Part shown: positions 1 through 5,669 of the stretch, piece by piece
Layout: each line of letters begins with the position of its first letter
How positions within the stretch are numbered: the stretch's first letter is position 1
NCBI GenBank assembly: GCA_023392945.1
Contig: JAEWNB010000188.1
Coordinates: 1 to 9,743 of the forward strand
Length of the DNA: 9,743 nucleotides
Direction of reading: 5' to 3'
From: Bacteroidota bacterium
GTDB lineage: Bacteria; Bacteroidota; Bacteroidia; Bacteroidales; WCHB1-69
Made by a program: the position numbers and the translations under genes
The notes under the pieces: model-generated
The model's database searches: none
Told to the model about the DNA's origin: nothing
The model's input: the letters and a program-made list of their open reading frames with translations, nothing else

Positions 1-134
1 ATTAATAAAAATATTTAGTGAAAGATATGAAAGACACTTGCAATAATTTTGTACTTTTGTCAATCCAAATCACAATTGTGGAATTTGGACTGAATAAATC
101 ATCTGACACAGATTTTAGAACACTCCCGTTTATC

Positions 135-166
135 CTTGTTGTCTAATTTGTGGGGAGTATTATACT
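135..166 (+). repeat. 32-bp direct repeat, copy 1
   Basis: This segment matches 579-610 in 29 of 32 positions, in direct orientation. The core is TGTCTAATTT followed by GGGGAGTATT. Two long, nearly identical copies about 444 bp apart in a non-coding region suggest the ends or scars of a mobile element, but no transposase fragment lies between them and no target-site duplication was found. Confidence 0.75.
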
Positions 167-284
167 TTATCTTTTTCCACATTAACATATTACTCTCTAC
201 CTGCTCTATCAGCCTCCTTCTCTGCTATTAACGGAGCCAATATAATCATCTCTTTTTCCAGTCGAAAATATCTATTTCCCGGAA

Positions 285-402
285 CGAAGCTTTGCTCGAT
301 TCATTACGAAGCTTTCCATGATCCATTACATAGCTTTCCAACTCGAGTTAGGAAGCTTTCCATTGAGTCGAGCAAAGCTTTCCATTAAGTCGAGCAAAGC
401 TT
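285..402. repeat. 22-bp tandem array of AAGCTT units with overall dyad symmetry
   Basis: AAGCTT occurs at 287, 309, 353, 375 and 397, with the variant TAGCTT at 331. That makes six boxes at an exact 22-bp period separated by 16-bp spacers. Spacers 2-5 all begin TCCA, and spacers 4 and 5 are almost identical (TCCATTGAGTCGAGCA and TCCATTAAGTCGAGCA). The first spacer is in inverted sense, so the block ends form a perfect 16-bp inverted repeat (284-299 against 390-405). The midpoint, 344.5, coincides with the centre of a perfect 10-bp palindrome, AACTCGAGTT (340-349). The array is therefore both periodic and mirror-symmetric. A 22-bp period is close to two helical turns, so phased protein binding is possible, as is a cruciform or hairpin. 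Function is unknown. Confidence 0.85.
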
Positions 403-578
403 CGTATTTGAAAATAGAAAAAATAAGGGAATTTTTGGGGTGTTTTTCTAAGGTGGTGTTTCATTTGGCAACCTCCAATTTTCTTAGCTGTTAATATAGC
501 GATTAAAACTCCTTCTCCTGCTTTTTATCAAAGTTTTTCATGTAAAACACTAAAGCAGATTTATTGTTTTTGTTTATA

Positions 579-610
579 CTTGCTGTCTAATTTTTGGGGA
601 GTATTTTACT
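579..610 (+). repeat. 32-bp direct repeat, copy 2
   Basis: This is the partner of the segment at 135-166, with three mismatches in 32. It ends just before the AT-rich repeat block. Together the copies bracket the 22-bp AAGCTT array. Confidence 0.75.
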
Positions 611-620
611 GTCCACGTGC

Positions 621-725
621 GGAAGAAAATTTTAATACTAGGAGAAATAAATTTTAATAAGGGAAAAATTTATTTTAATACTAGGAGAAATATATTTTAA
701 TAAAGCAAAAATTTATTTTAATACG
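621..725. repeat. AT-rich repeat, about 20-23 bp units in a 43-bp higher-order period
   Basis: Five units of 20-23 bp can be laid out (621-640, 641-660, 661-683, 684-704, 705-725). Each has a purine-rich GGAGAAA- or GGAAAAA-like start followed by ATTTTAATA. Two units combine into a higher-order repeat: 630-660 matches 673-703 in 30 of 31 positions, a 43-bp offset. The low complexity and lack of an open frame argue against a coding role. It looks like a locally duplicated minisatellite. Confidence 0.75.
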
Positions 726-1015
726 TATATAAATTTTGCTGCAACCTATCGCAAATTTATTCTCTCTTTTTCAAGATGTTTTTCAATGCATATTGGGTTT
801 AAAAGATAAGGGTATTTGGAATAATTTGGGAACTCGTTCTTTCCCAAGATGAAACTGTTGATTATTCACAGAACCTTAATTTCATGGATTATACATGTTT
901 TCACAAATTGGTATTTACTTTCTAAAAAATGTCTTCTTACGAAAAGCCCCTTTGAAATGAGAATTATTTTGTGTACCCCAGCTCACCTTGCTCGTAAACA
1001 GCAAATTTAATTTCC

Positions 1016-1678
1016 CTATTTTCGTTTTTCCCTTTTTATTGATATTCTATCAAACTTTAAATTATCATTTTTTTGTAATTCTTCAGCACGTTTATTTCCT
1101 ACATAAAAATCTTTATCAATAAAAATAAACAAAACAGTATTGATATCTTGAGTCTGTTTAATTTGTTTTATTATTTTTCTTTCTAATTTAGAGAAAAAAG
1201 TTACTTTATCCGAAACGACAATATATCGATATCCGTGCAGCCACGACCAGTCAAACGTAATGGTATCTTTATTGACTAAATCTTTATCTATGACATCTTT
1301 TAAATATACTGTATCTTCGGCATGTCTAGGAATTTCTTTATAGATCGTTGATTTTATCTGAACGGTATCCCGAAATCCACAACCAACAAATTTACTCGGC
1401 ACAAGAAGTTGGGTTTGATTATCAAAGAACAACCCTCTTTTGTCAAAGGATGAGAAAAAATCCTCTTGAGCATTGTATAAGACAATATAATGAATTTTTT
1501 CTCTTTTCAGCTGTTTATAAATAACAGAATCTACTTGAGTATAAGAAGAATATATTTTTGGATTTTGAATTCCAAATGTCAATTTTGCAATCAATCCACC
1601 GCAAGAAGATAGCCCTAATCCCAGCAAAAAGACGAGAATGATCGTATGAATGTGATTTTTTGATAATAAATTTTTCAT
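1016..1678 (-). CDS. Putative lipoprotein of unknown function
   Basis: This encodes 220 residues. The N-terminus is a lipoprotein signal: a Lys/His-containing n-region, a hydrophobic stretch at residues 12-23 and a lipobox ending in Cys26 (LSSC). Lipidation and anchoring to the inner or outer membrane, with the body in the periplasm or at the surface, are therefore expected. Just after the anchor is FGIQNPK (35-41). From memory, similar small Bacteroidota lipoproteins carry a G-I-x-N-P-K segment there, but I cannot name a family. Two further cysteines are Cys100 in the segment FVGCGF and the lipidated Cys26, so no redox CXXC is present. The C-terminus is strongly basic (KREKRK). The gene lies downstream of a second lipoprotein gene on the same strand, separated by a hairpin terminator, so it may have its own promoter. 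The ATG start at 1678 is chosen because it gives a complete signal peptide. Confidence 0.8.
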   Translation of the reverse strand: MKNLLSKNHIHTIILVFLLGLGLSSCGGLIAKLTFGIQNPKIYSSYTQVDSVIYKQLKREKIHYIVLYNAQEDFFSSFDKRGLFFDNQTQLLVPSKFVGCGFRDTVQIKSTIYKEIPRHAEDTVYLKDVIDKDLVNKDTITFDWSWLHGYRYIVVSDKVTFFSKLERKIIKQIKQTQDINTVLFIFIDKDFYVGNKRAEELQKNDNLKFDRISIKREKRK

Positions 1679-1706
1679 ATAAGCTTATTGTTATTATGTT
1701 TTAGAA

Positions 1707-1742
1707 AATCTGTGTGGAGTATGTTTCATCTCCACACAGATT
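1707..1742 (-). terminator. Hairpin terminator between the two lipoprotein genes
   Basis: A perfect 13-bp inverted repeat (AATCTGTGTGGAG paired with CTCCACACAGATT) encloses a 10-nt loop. It starts 8 nt beyond the stop codon of the upstream lipoprotein gene. On the minus strand it runs into a short T-rich stretch (TTTTCT), which fits a moderately strong intrinsic terminator for the gene at 1751-2326. The U-tract is imperfect, so read-through or an RNA-stability role is possible. Confidence 0.7.
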
Positions 1743-1750
1743 ACTGTTAA

Positions 1751-2326
1751 CTAGTCAATTCGAATATTTAATTTTGTTTTTCCATAACATGAAAGAGTGT
1801 CATCTTTATATATTAAACCTATATTTTCATCCTCGTATTTATACATATTCGGTAAAATAGTAATACCACTCTGAATTGAATATTTTTCTACTATTTTATT
1901 TGGAAGATTCTCTTTAGAAATAAACACGGGTTCATCTACTCCAAATTCTTCTTCAGCCTGCTTTAAATCTTTAATAAAATATAATGTAGCAGTTTCGTTA
2001 TCTATATCAAAGTCTAATAAACCCGAAGTGTTATTTGTCATTTCAAAATTTATATTTAAAATACAGATTCCGAAACAATCTTTACAGTCACAAATTTTCC
2101 CATCTCTTGGTCTTTCATATATTTGACGATGAAAATTTCCTTCAACTGCAACAGTGGCAAATCCAAGTTTTAGGGTTACTATCCAATTTTTATTAGCAAC
2201 AGAAGAATTGCTATTAGTGTTCGTTACAACATCTTGAATTGTATCTTCTTTATTACATGCAACAAAAAAAACAATACCTATTAAGATTACTATTAATGTT
2301 GCAACCATTATTCTTTTATTTTTCAT
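1751..2326 (-). CDS. Putative lipoprotein with a cysteine cluster
   Basis: This encodes 191 residues with a clear lipoprotein signal: MKNKR n-region, hydrophobic residues 6-22 and lipobox FVAC with the lipidated Cys24. The following NKED is acidic, resembling surface-export signals described for Bacteroidota lipoproteins (inference). Residues 31-47 form a low-complexity Asn/Ser/Thr linker. A compact cysteine cluster follows, C79-x-C81-x2-C84-x3-C88, in the context CDCKDCFGIC. This could bind a metal or form disulfides outside the cytoplasm. The remainder looks like a small mixed alpha/beta domain with an Asp/Glu-rich C-terminal half. From memory, other small Bacteroidota lipoproteins carry an R-x-R...C...FGIC segment, but no function is known to me. 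The gene is monocistronic if the hairpin at 1707-1742 terminates it. Confidence 0.8.
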   Translation of the reverse strand: MKNKRIMVATLIVILIGIVFFVACNKEDTIQDVVTNTNSNSSVANKNWIVTLKLGFATVAVEGNFHRQIYERPRDGKICDCKDCFGICILNINFEMTNNTSGLLDFDIDNETATLYFIKDLKQAEEEFGVDEPVFISKENLPNKIVEKYSIQSGITILPNMYKYEDENIGLIYKDDTLSCYGKTKLNIRID

Positions 2327-2364
2327 AAGTTTCTTTAGTTAAATTAGTTAAAAATAATTTTTCG

Positions 2365-2398
2365 TTTGCTAATCTCGTTAAATTTTCTTGTATTTTTG
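2365..2398 (+). promoter_or_regulatory. Bacteroidota-type promoter upstream of the candidate small RNA
   Basis: TTTG at 2365-2368 is followed after 22 bp by TATTTTTG (2391-2398), an exact match to the Bacteroidota primary sigma -7 consensus TAnnTTTG. The spacing is 1-3 bp longer than usual. Predicted transcription starts near 2405 and reads into the stem-loop region. TAnnTTTG is short and AT-rich, so a chance match is possible. Confidence 0.4.
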
Positions 2399-2404
2399 TC
2401 TTCG

Positions 2405-2524
2405 AGATTTTTTGTGCAATCGTTACAAACATTCCGATATATGCCTTAGGTGCTTGGCAGCAGGGTTGGGTAAATTTTTCTTTTCAAGGGAGTAATATAC
2501 CTTTCTCTGCAGGGCACCTTTTTT
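2405..2524 (+). ncRNA. Candidate structured small RNA
   Basis: Between a promoter-like site and a T6 run is a predicted RNA of roughly 120 nt. Its main helix pairs GGTGCTTGGCAG (2449-2460) with CTGCAGGGCACC (2507-2518). It has one mismatch and two G-U pairs that form only in the plus-strand RNA, and is followed directly by TTTTTT (2519-2524). An inner helix GGTA/TACC (2469-2472 with 2498-2501) is also possible. This arrangement resembles a small RNA whose 3' stem serves as terminator. The first 45 nt show no strong structure. I do not recognise a known RNA family; a decayed element or an attenuator is an alternative. Start and end are estimates. Confidence 0.4.
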
Positions 2525-2527
2525 ATG

Positions 2528-2562
2528 GCCTCCCGTCAACAGGCGCACAAAATGACGGAGGC
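2528..2562. other. Hairpin of unknown role
   Basis: GCCTCCCGTCA (2528-2538) pairs with TGACGGAGGC (2553-2562), giving a 10-bp GC-rich stem with one bulged C and a 14-nt loop. It stands out in a very AT-rich surrounding. No U-run follows on the plus strand, so it is not a standard intrinsic terminator. It begins 3 nt after the T-run of the candidate small RNA and may be part of the same element. Confidence 0.55.
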
Positions 2563-2920
2563 TAAGTCAGGCTAAATTTGTTTTGCACAAAAAATGTATT
2601 CCCCATAAGAATAAAATTGATTGACAGAGATAAATAACAAGCGAAAAAGGAATCTTATCTCTATTTACTTTGTTAAATATTTGTGGCAAGCTATTGTTTG
2701 AGATGCACAATAGTTCCATTGAAAATAGTTTCCGACAAAATTGTAATATCAATTTGATTAACATATTAATTAATTTAATATTTCGTTCTAAAAATCAAAA
2801 TCCTTATTTAATTAATACTTAGAGTTTTAATTCGTAAAAAATTTAATTTTTATCTTACGATATATCAGCGCTAAAAGTAAATCAAATAATTGAATTATAA
2901 AAGTAAAAATAAAAAATTTT

Positions 2921-2998
2921 TTAACAACTAACAATTATTTGTTAAGACTTAATGCACCTAAAATAAAATACAAGTAACCAAAAAAATTATCACCTTTG
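2921..2998 (+). promoter_or_regulatory. Promoter-like site and upstream inverted repeat for the sigma operon
   Basis: CACCTTTG at 2991-2998 matches TAnnTTTG except for its first base. It would start transcription near 3005, giving a leader of about 50 nt before the ATG at 3056. No clear -33 TTG lies at the expected distance, which would fit an activated or alternative-sigma promoter. About 50 bp upstream is an inverted repeat TAACAA-ttat-TTGTTA (2929-2944), preceded by another TTAACAA (2921-2927). That could be an operator. Both calls rest on short motifs. Confidence 0.35.
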
Positions 2999-3055
2999 CA
3001 ACTTGAAGGGTTAAGATTACGTCAAATGCATAAAATTAACCAAAACAAAAAAAGT

Positions 3056-3646
3056 ATGAAAAAATTAATTGTGTTATTAGCATTAGTGGGGTTTCTGTTT
3101 TTCGGCTATGCGGCAAAGACCACCGTTCAGCCGGCAGATTCGTCATCAACCACAACGGCATTGTCTGATTCTGTGAACCAAAAGCTTACTTCAGATCAGT
3201 TATTTGAACTGGAAAAAATGAAATTGGAACAGATAAAAATGGAAAACGAGATGATGTTAGAAGAAAGTCCTACCGATTTAGTTGCCATTTTTGTTCCTAT
3301 TTCGATGTTTTTTGTCTCTTTTTTAATTGTTTATTTTGTTTTGTATTTCCGTCGTAAAGAGAGGGATGCAAAATACAGGGTGATTGAAAAAGCATTGGAG
3401 CACGGACAGACTTTGCCGGAAGGTCTTTTTGAAGAAAAAAAAGTAAAAAGACAATGGTCTTCACTCAGAACAGGAGTAATATTGTTGACTTTGGGAATAG
3501 GAATTCTTATCAGTTTTCTTCTGATAGATGAAAAGGAAGCCTCTTTCTTTGGTATTATTCCCATATTTTTGGGGTTGGGTTTTCTCTTGATAGGATGGCT
3601 TGAAGTCAGAAAGAAGAACCAACTTGAAAAACCCGAAAAACTCTGA
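3056..3646 (+). CDS. DUF6249-like membrane protein
   Basis: This encodes 196 residues from the ATG at 3056. An upstream in-frame ATG at 2996 is rejected because it lies inside the likely promoter and would bury a good signal peptide. Residues 1-20 are a signal sequence (MKKLIVLLAL..., ending near GYAA). Residues 21-45 are a Ser/Thr-rich linker and 46-70 a charged, probably coiled-coil segment. A membrane helix follows at 76-97, then a basic cytoplasmic stretch with RRKERDAKYRVIEKALEHGQ and LPEGLF (99-125), and two more helices at 139-157 and 163-182. The combination of helix, R-Y-R-x-I-E-K-A-x-E-x-G and P-E-G-L-F is what I know from DUF6249-type Bacteroidota proteins, often found beside ECF sigma genes. 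Function is unknown; a membrane sensor or regulator of the sigma factor encoded 18 nt downstream is plausible. Confidence 0.8.
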   Translation: MKKLIVLLALVGFLFFGYAAKTTVQPADSSSTTTALSDSVNQKLTSDQLFELEKMKLEQIKMENEMMLEESPTDLVAIFVPISMFFVSFLIVYFVLYFRRKERDAKYRVIEKALEHGQTLPEGLFEEKKVKRQWSSLRTGVILLTLGIGILISFLLIDEKEASFFGIIPIFLGLGFLLIGWLEVRKKNQLEKPEKL

Positions 3647-3664
3647 GAATAAAGCAGCTAAAAA

Positions 3665-4207
3665 ATGACCAACCTGGAGGATGTTGTGTTAATAGGTAAG
3701 GTATTGGTGCTGGGTGACAAAAGATCTTTTGATCAATTGGTCCTCCGACACCAATCGCCTGTGAGAAGGTTTTTGCTTCATCTCACTAATGGAGATGAGG
3801 CACTTGCCGATGATTTGGCACAGGAAACTTTTATTAAGGCATATCTTCACCTTCATAATTTCAAAGGCATTTCAAAATTCTCCACATGGCTTTACAGAAT
3901 ATCCTACAACCTCTTTTACGATTATCAGAGAAGCAACAAAGAGTATCTTAATGAAGAACTTGAAGAGGCTGCGTTTAACATTGAAGTAAAGCCGGATACC
4001 AACAAAGAGCTTTCTAATGATTTGGAACTGGCTCTATCTACCCTGAAAGCTGAGGAAAGGGCTGTCATGCTGCTATTTTACATGGAAGAACTTTCCGTTG
4101 ATGCCATATCAAACGTGATGCTATTGCCGGCCAATACGGTAAAGTCACATCTGCATCGTTCGCGTAATAAAATGAAAACCTTTTTAACAACTCACGGCTA
4201 TGAATAA
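3665..4207 (+). CDS. ECF-type RNA polymerase sigma factor (first module)
   Basis: This encodes 180 residues, the usual size for an ECF sigma factor with only regions 2 and 4. Region 2 spans about residues 23-92, with the RNA polymerase-binding and -10-recognition segment DDLAQETFIKAYLHL (49-63) followed by F-K-x-x-S-K-F-S-T-W-L-Y-R-I-S-Y-N (66-82). Region 4 spans about 120-172, with L-x-x-E-E-R-A-V (127-134) and a helix-turn-helix ending NTVKSHLHRSRNKMK (157-171), which contacts the -35-like element. It would redirect RNA polymerase to a specific promoter set. It sits between a DUF6249-like membrane protein gene (18-nt gap) and a small membrane protein gene that overlaps its end by 8 nt. This implies translational coupling and a likely regulator-target pair. 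Confidence 0.93.
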   Translation: MTNLEDVVLIGKVLVLGDKRSFDQLVLRHQSPVRRFLLHLTNGDEALADDLAQETFIKAYLHLHNFKGISKFSTWLYRISYNLFYDYQRSNKEYLNEELEEAAFNIEVKPDTNKELSNDLELALSTLKAEERAVMLLFYMEELSVDAISNVMLLPANTVKSHLHRSRNKMKTFLTTHGYE

Positions 4208-4550
4208 TCAAGATTCCGAATTAAAAGATTTTTTTCAAAAGTATAAGAGAGAAATTCCCGACAATGGATTTTCTGAAAAAGTAGCAGAAAAGATTCGTTT
4301 TGATATAATTCCATTATGGTATTATGTCATCATTACCGGAAGCTTGCTTATAGGTATTCTCATCTTATGGTTTCTTGGTTTTTGGAAAGTATTGCCCCAT
4401 TATATTAGTTATTTCATGCAACAAGTTCAAAATTTTATCTATCAGATAGTTCCTTTGACCACCCTCAACTGTTATATCCTTTTTTCCCTATTGTCATTTG
4501 GTCTGTTCCTGCTATTATTTTGGTATGTTGACAGAATCAGGCAATGGTAA
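4200..4550 (+). CDS. Small two-helix membrane protein, probable anti-sigma partner
   Basis: This encodes 116 residues, starting inside the end of the sigma gene (8-nt overlap, ATGAATAA). The N-terminal 36 residues are soluble and charged, with LKDFFQKYKREIPDNGFSEKV (8-28). Segments of the form F-F-x-x-x-K-x-E-I-x-D-N-G-F-x-x-x-V are, as I recall, typical of Bacteroidota DUF5056-like proteins encoded next to ECF sigma genes. Two membrane helices follow (about 37-62 and 88-110), and the C-terminus is RIRQW. The cytoplasmic N-terminus is short for a zinc-type (ZAS) anti-sigma domain and has no His/Cys motif. If it restrains the sigma factor, it does so by a different mode. Family assignment is tentative; the coupling to the sigma gene is directly visible. 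Confidence 0.75.
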   Translation: MNNQDSELKDFFQKYKREIPDNGFSEKVAEKIRFDIIPLWYYVIITGSLLIGILILWFLGFWKVLPHYISYFMQQVQNFIYQIVPLTTLNCYILFSLLSFGLFLLLFWYVDRIRQW

Positions 4551-4621
4551 AATTTTTCATTAGGATGTAATATATTTCTTTTTTATGTGTCTTTATCATG
4601 TATGGCACTCAAAACATCAAT

Positions 4622-5122
4622 ATGACAACCGAGATTTTCAACCAAACCATTCTTCCTATTACCGACAGACTATTCAGGCTTTCCAAATCAATTTTAAAAG
4701 ATGAAGAAAGGGCTAAAGATGCTTTACAGGATGTTTTGACAAAACTCTGGGAAAAAAGAGCTGAAATGAATCATGTTCACAATCCTGTTGCCTTTTCATT
4801 GCAGATGATGCGGAATTATTGCCTCAATAACATTCGCGATTACCATGAAACGGAAGAAATTAGTGAAGAAATAGTCTATATTGAGGCTGATTCTCAAGGA
4901 AAAATGGAACAAAAAGAAGCTGTGAAAATAATTATTAATTTCATAGAACAACTTCCCGAATTGCAGCGAACCGTTATGCACCTTAGAGATGTTGAAGGAC
5001 TTGAAATTAAGGAAATTGCTCAAATAACCTCTCTATCAGAAAATGCAGTTACCGTGAATTTGTCGCGAGCACGACAACAGATTAGAAAAAAACTGATAAC
5101 CTTAAATATTAAAACCGCCTGA
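4622..5122 (+). CDS. ECF-type RNA polymerase sigma factor (second module)
   Basis: This encodes 166 residues from the ATG at 4622. An in-frame ATG at 4598 would add eight residues with no homology-like content. Region 2 covers about 12-75, with DALQDVLTKLWEKR (33-46) and N-P-V-A-F-S-L-Q-M-M-R-N-Y-C (54-67). The acidic linker runs to about 100. Region 4 spans 105-160, with L-P-E-L-Q-R-T-V (111-118) and a helix-turn-helix from G-L-E-I-K-E-I-A (126-133) to NAVTVNLSRARQQIRKKL (141-158). It is clearly different from the first sigma factor, so this is not a recent duplication. It opens a new unit 71 nt after the preceding gene, with an anti-sigma-like gene starting 1 nt after its stop. The 4551-4621 gap contains no terminator and no clear housekeeping promoter. 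Confidence 0.93.
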   Translation: MTTEIFNQTILPITDRLFRLSKSILKDEERAKDALQDVLTKLWEKRAEMNHVHNPVAFSLQMMRNYCLNNIRDYHETEEISEEIVYIEADSQGKMEQKEAVKIIINFIEQLPELQRTVMHLRDVEGLEIKEIAQITSLSENAVTVNLSRARQQIRKKLITLNIKTA

Positions 5123-5123
5123 A

Positions 5124-5630
5124 ATGAATGTTACGATGAAGACAACCATTGCTACCCTTATAGAAAAATATTTTCGTGCCGAAACCACCTTGGAAGAAGA
5201 GCAAATAATTCGCAATTATTTTGCTTCAGGAGAAATAGATAAAGAATGGCTTCCCTACAAAGCACTTTTCGATACTTTCAATACTATCGGCGAAGAAAAG
5301 TCAACCCCTTCAGTCTCTTTCATTCCCGAAAAGAGAAAAAAAGTTTCGATTTTTGAAAACAGGAAATGGATGTTTGCCATAAAAGCGGTAGCTTCCTGCA
5401 TCCTTATTGTTCTTGTTGTTGCACTTTTGAAAAATAGCTATGAAGATTATACTCTTCATAAAGACACTTATATCGTGATGAACGGAAAAAGGATAAATGA
5501 TTCAGAGTTGGCAGTTAAATATGCTAACGAGCAATTGGCAAAGAGCTCGCAGAAGATAAAAAAAGGATTGAGCAAACTGGATAAATTAGAGAAATTACAG
5601 AAGTTAAATCAATCTGTCAGGAAAAAGTAA
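5124..5630 (+). CDS. Single-pass membrane protein, probable anti-sigma factor
   Basis: This encodes 168 residues, starting 1 nt after the sigma stop codon, which indicates translational coupling. An alternative ATG is at codon 5. The cytoplasmic N-terminus has LIEKYFRAETTLEEEQIIRN (12-31) and NYF; the pattern Y-F-x-x-E-T-T-x-E-E-E is common at the start of Bacteroidota anti-sigma-like proteins. A single membrane helix lies at about 83-102. The extracytoplasmic tail carries DTYIVMNGKRINDSELAVKY (114-133), a recurring N-G-K-R segment in this group as I recall, then a Lys-rich amphipathic C-terminus (135-168). One helix, with a sigma-proximal N-terminus and a periplasmic tail, fits transmembrane signalling to the upstream sigma factor. 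Direct proof of sigma binding is absent. Confidence 0.8.
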   Translation: MNVTMKTTIATLIEKYFRAETTLEEEQIIRNYFASGEIDKEWLPYKALFDTFNTIGEEKSTPSVSFIPEKRKKVSIFENRKWMFAIKAVASCILIVLVVALLKNSYEDYTLHKDTYIVMNGKRINDSELAVKYANEQLAKSSQKIKKGLSKLDKLEKLQKLNQSVRKK

Positions 5631-5669
5631 CATATATTGGTATTAACAAACATAAAATAAAAGCAAATC

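Larger units (their letters stand above)
1..1015. other. Gene-poor, repeat-rich left region
   Basis: No convincing protein-coding gene is visible on either strand over about 1 kb. The region is AT-rich and contains three separate repeat systems, listed individually: a 32-bp direct repeat pair, a 22-bp-period AAGCTT array and a 43-bp-period AT-rich repeat. From about 740 to 1015 I see only unstructured AT-rich sequence. The single small reading frame there (849-1010, 53 codons) has no recognisable features and ends 5 nt before the end of the convergent lipoprotein gene. The region could be a decayed mobile element or a fast-evolving intergenic spacer; the sequence does not decide this. Confidence 0.7.
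2327..3055. other. Non-coding divergent region with RNA and regulatory signals
   Basis: This 0.73-kb gap separates the minus-strand lipoprotein gene from the plus-strand sigma operon. It contains a promoter-like site (2365-2398), a candidate small RNA ending in a stem and T6 (to 2524), a second hairpin (2528-2562), and an operator-like inverted repeat with a promoter-like site just before the operon (2921-2998). Between about 2575 and 2920 the sequence is very AT-rich and I see nothing else. A 65-codon minus-strand frame (2567-2764) was judged spurious. Confidence 0.65.

Noticed and set aside
285..402. CRISPR-like array with 22-bp period
   Set aside because: The repeated box is only about 6-10 bp, the spacers resemble one another, and no cas genes are present.
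849..1010. 53-codon plus-strand reading frame
   Set aside because: It has no recognisable motif, signal or ribosome site, sits in AT-rich non-coding sequence and runs nearly into a convergent gene.
2567..2764. 65-codon minus-strand frame
   Set aside because: Composition is that of translated AT-rich spacer, there is no plausible ribosome site or promoter, and no family resemblance.
2996..3055. N-terminal extension of the DUF6249-like protein
   Set aside because: The upstream ATG lies within the likely promoter box, and the ATG at 3056 gives a standard signal peptide.
4796..5023. 75-codon minus-strand frame
   Set aside because: It is antisense to conserved regions of the second sigma factor.
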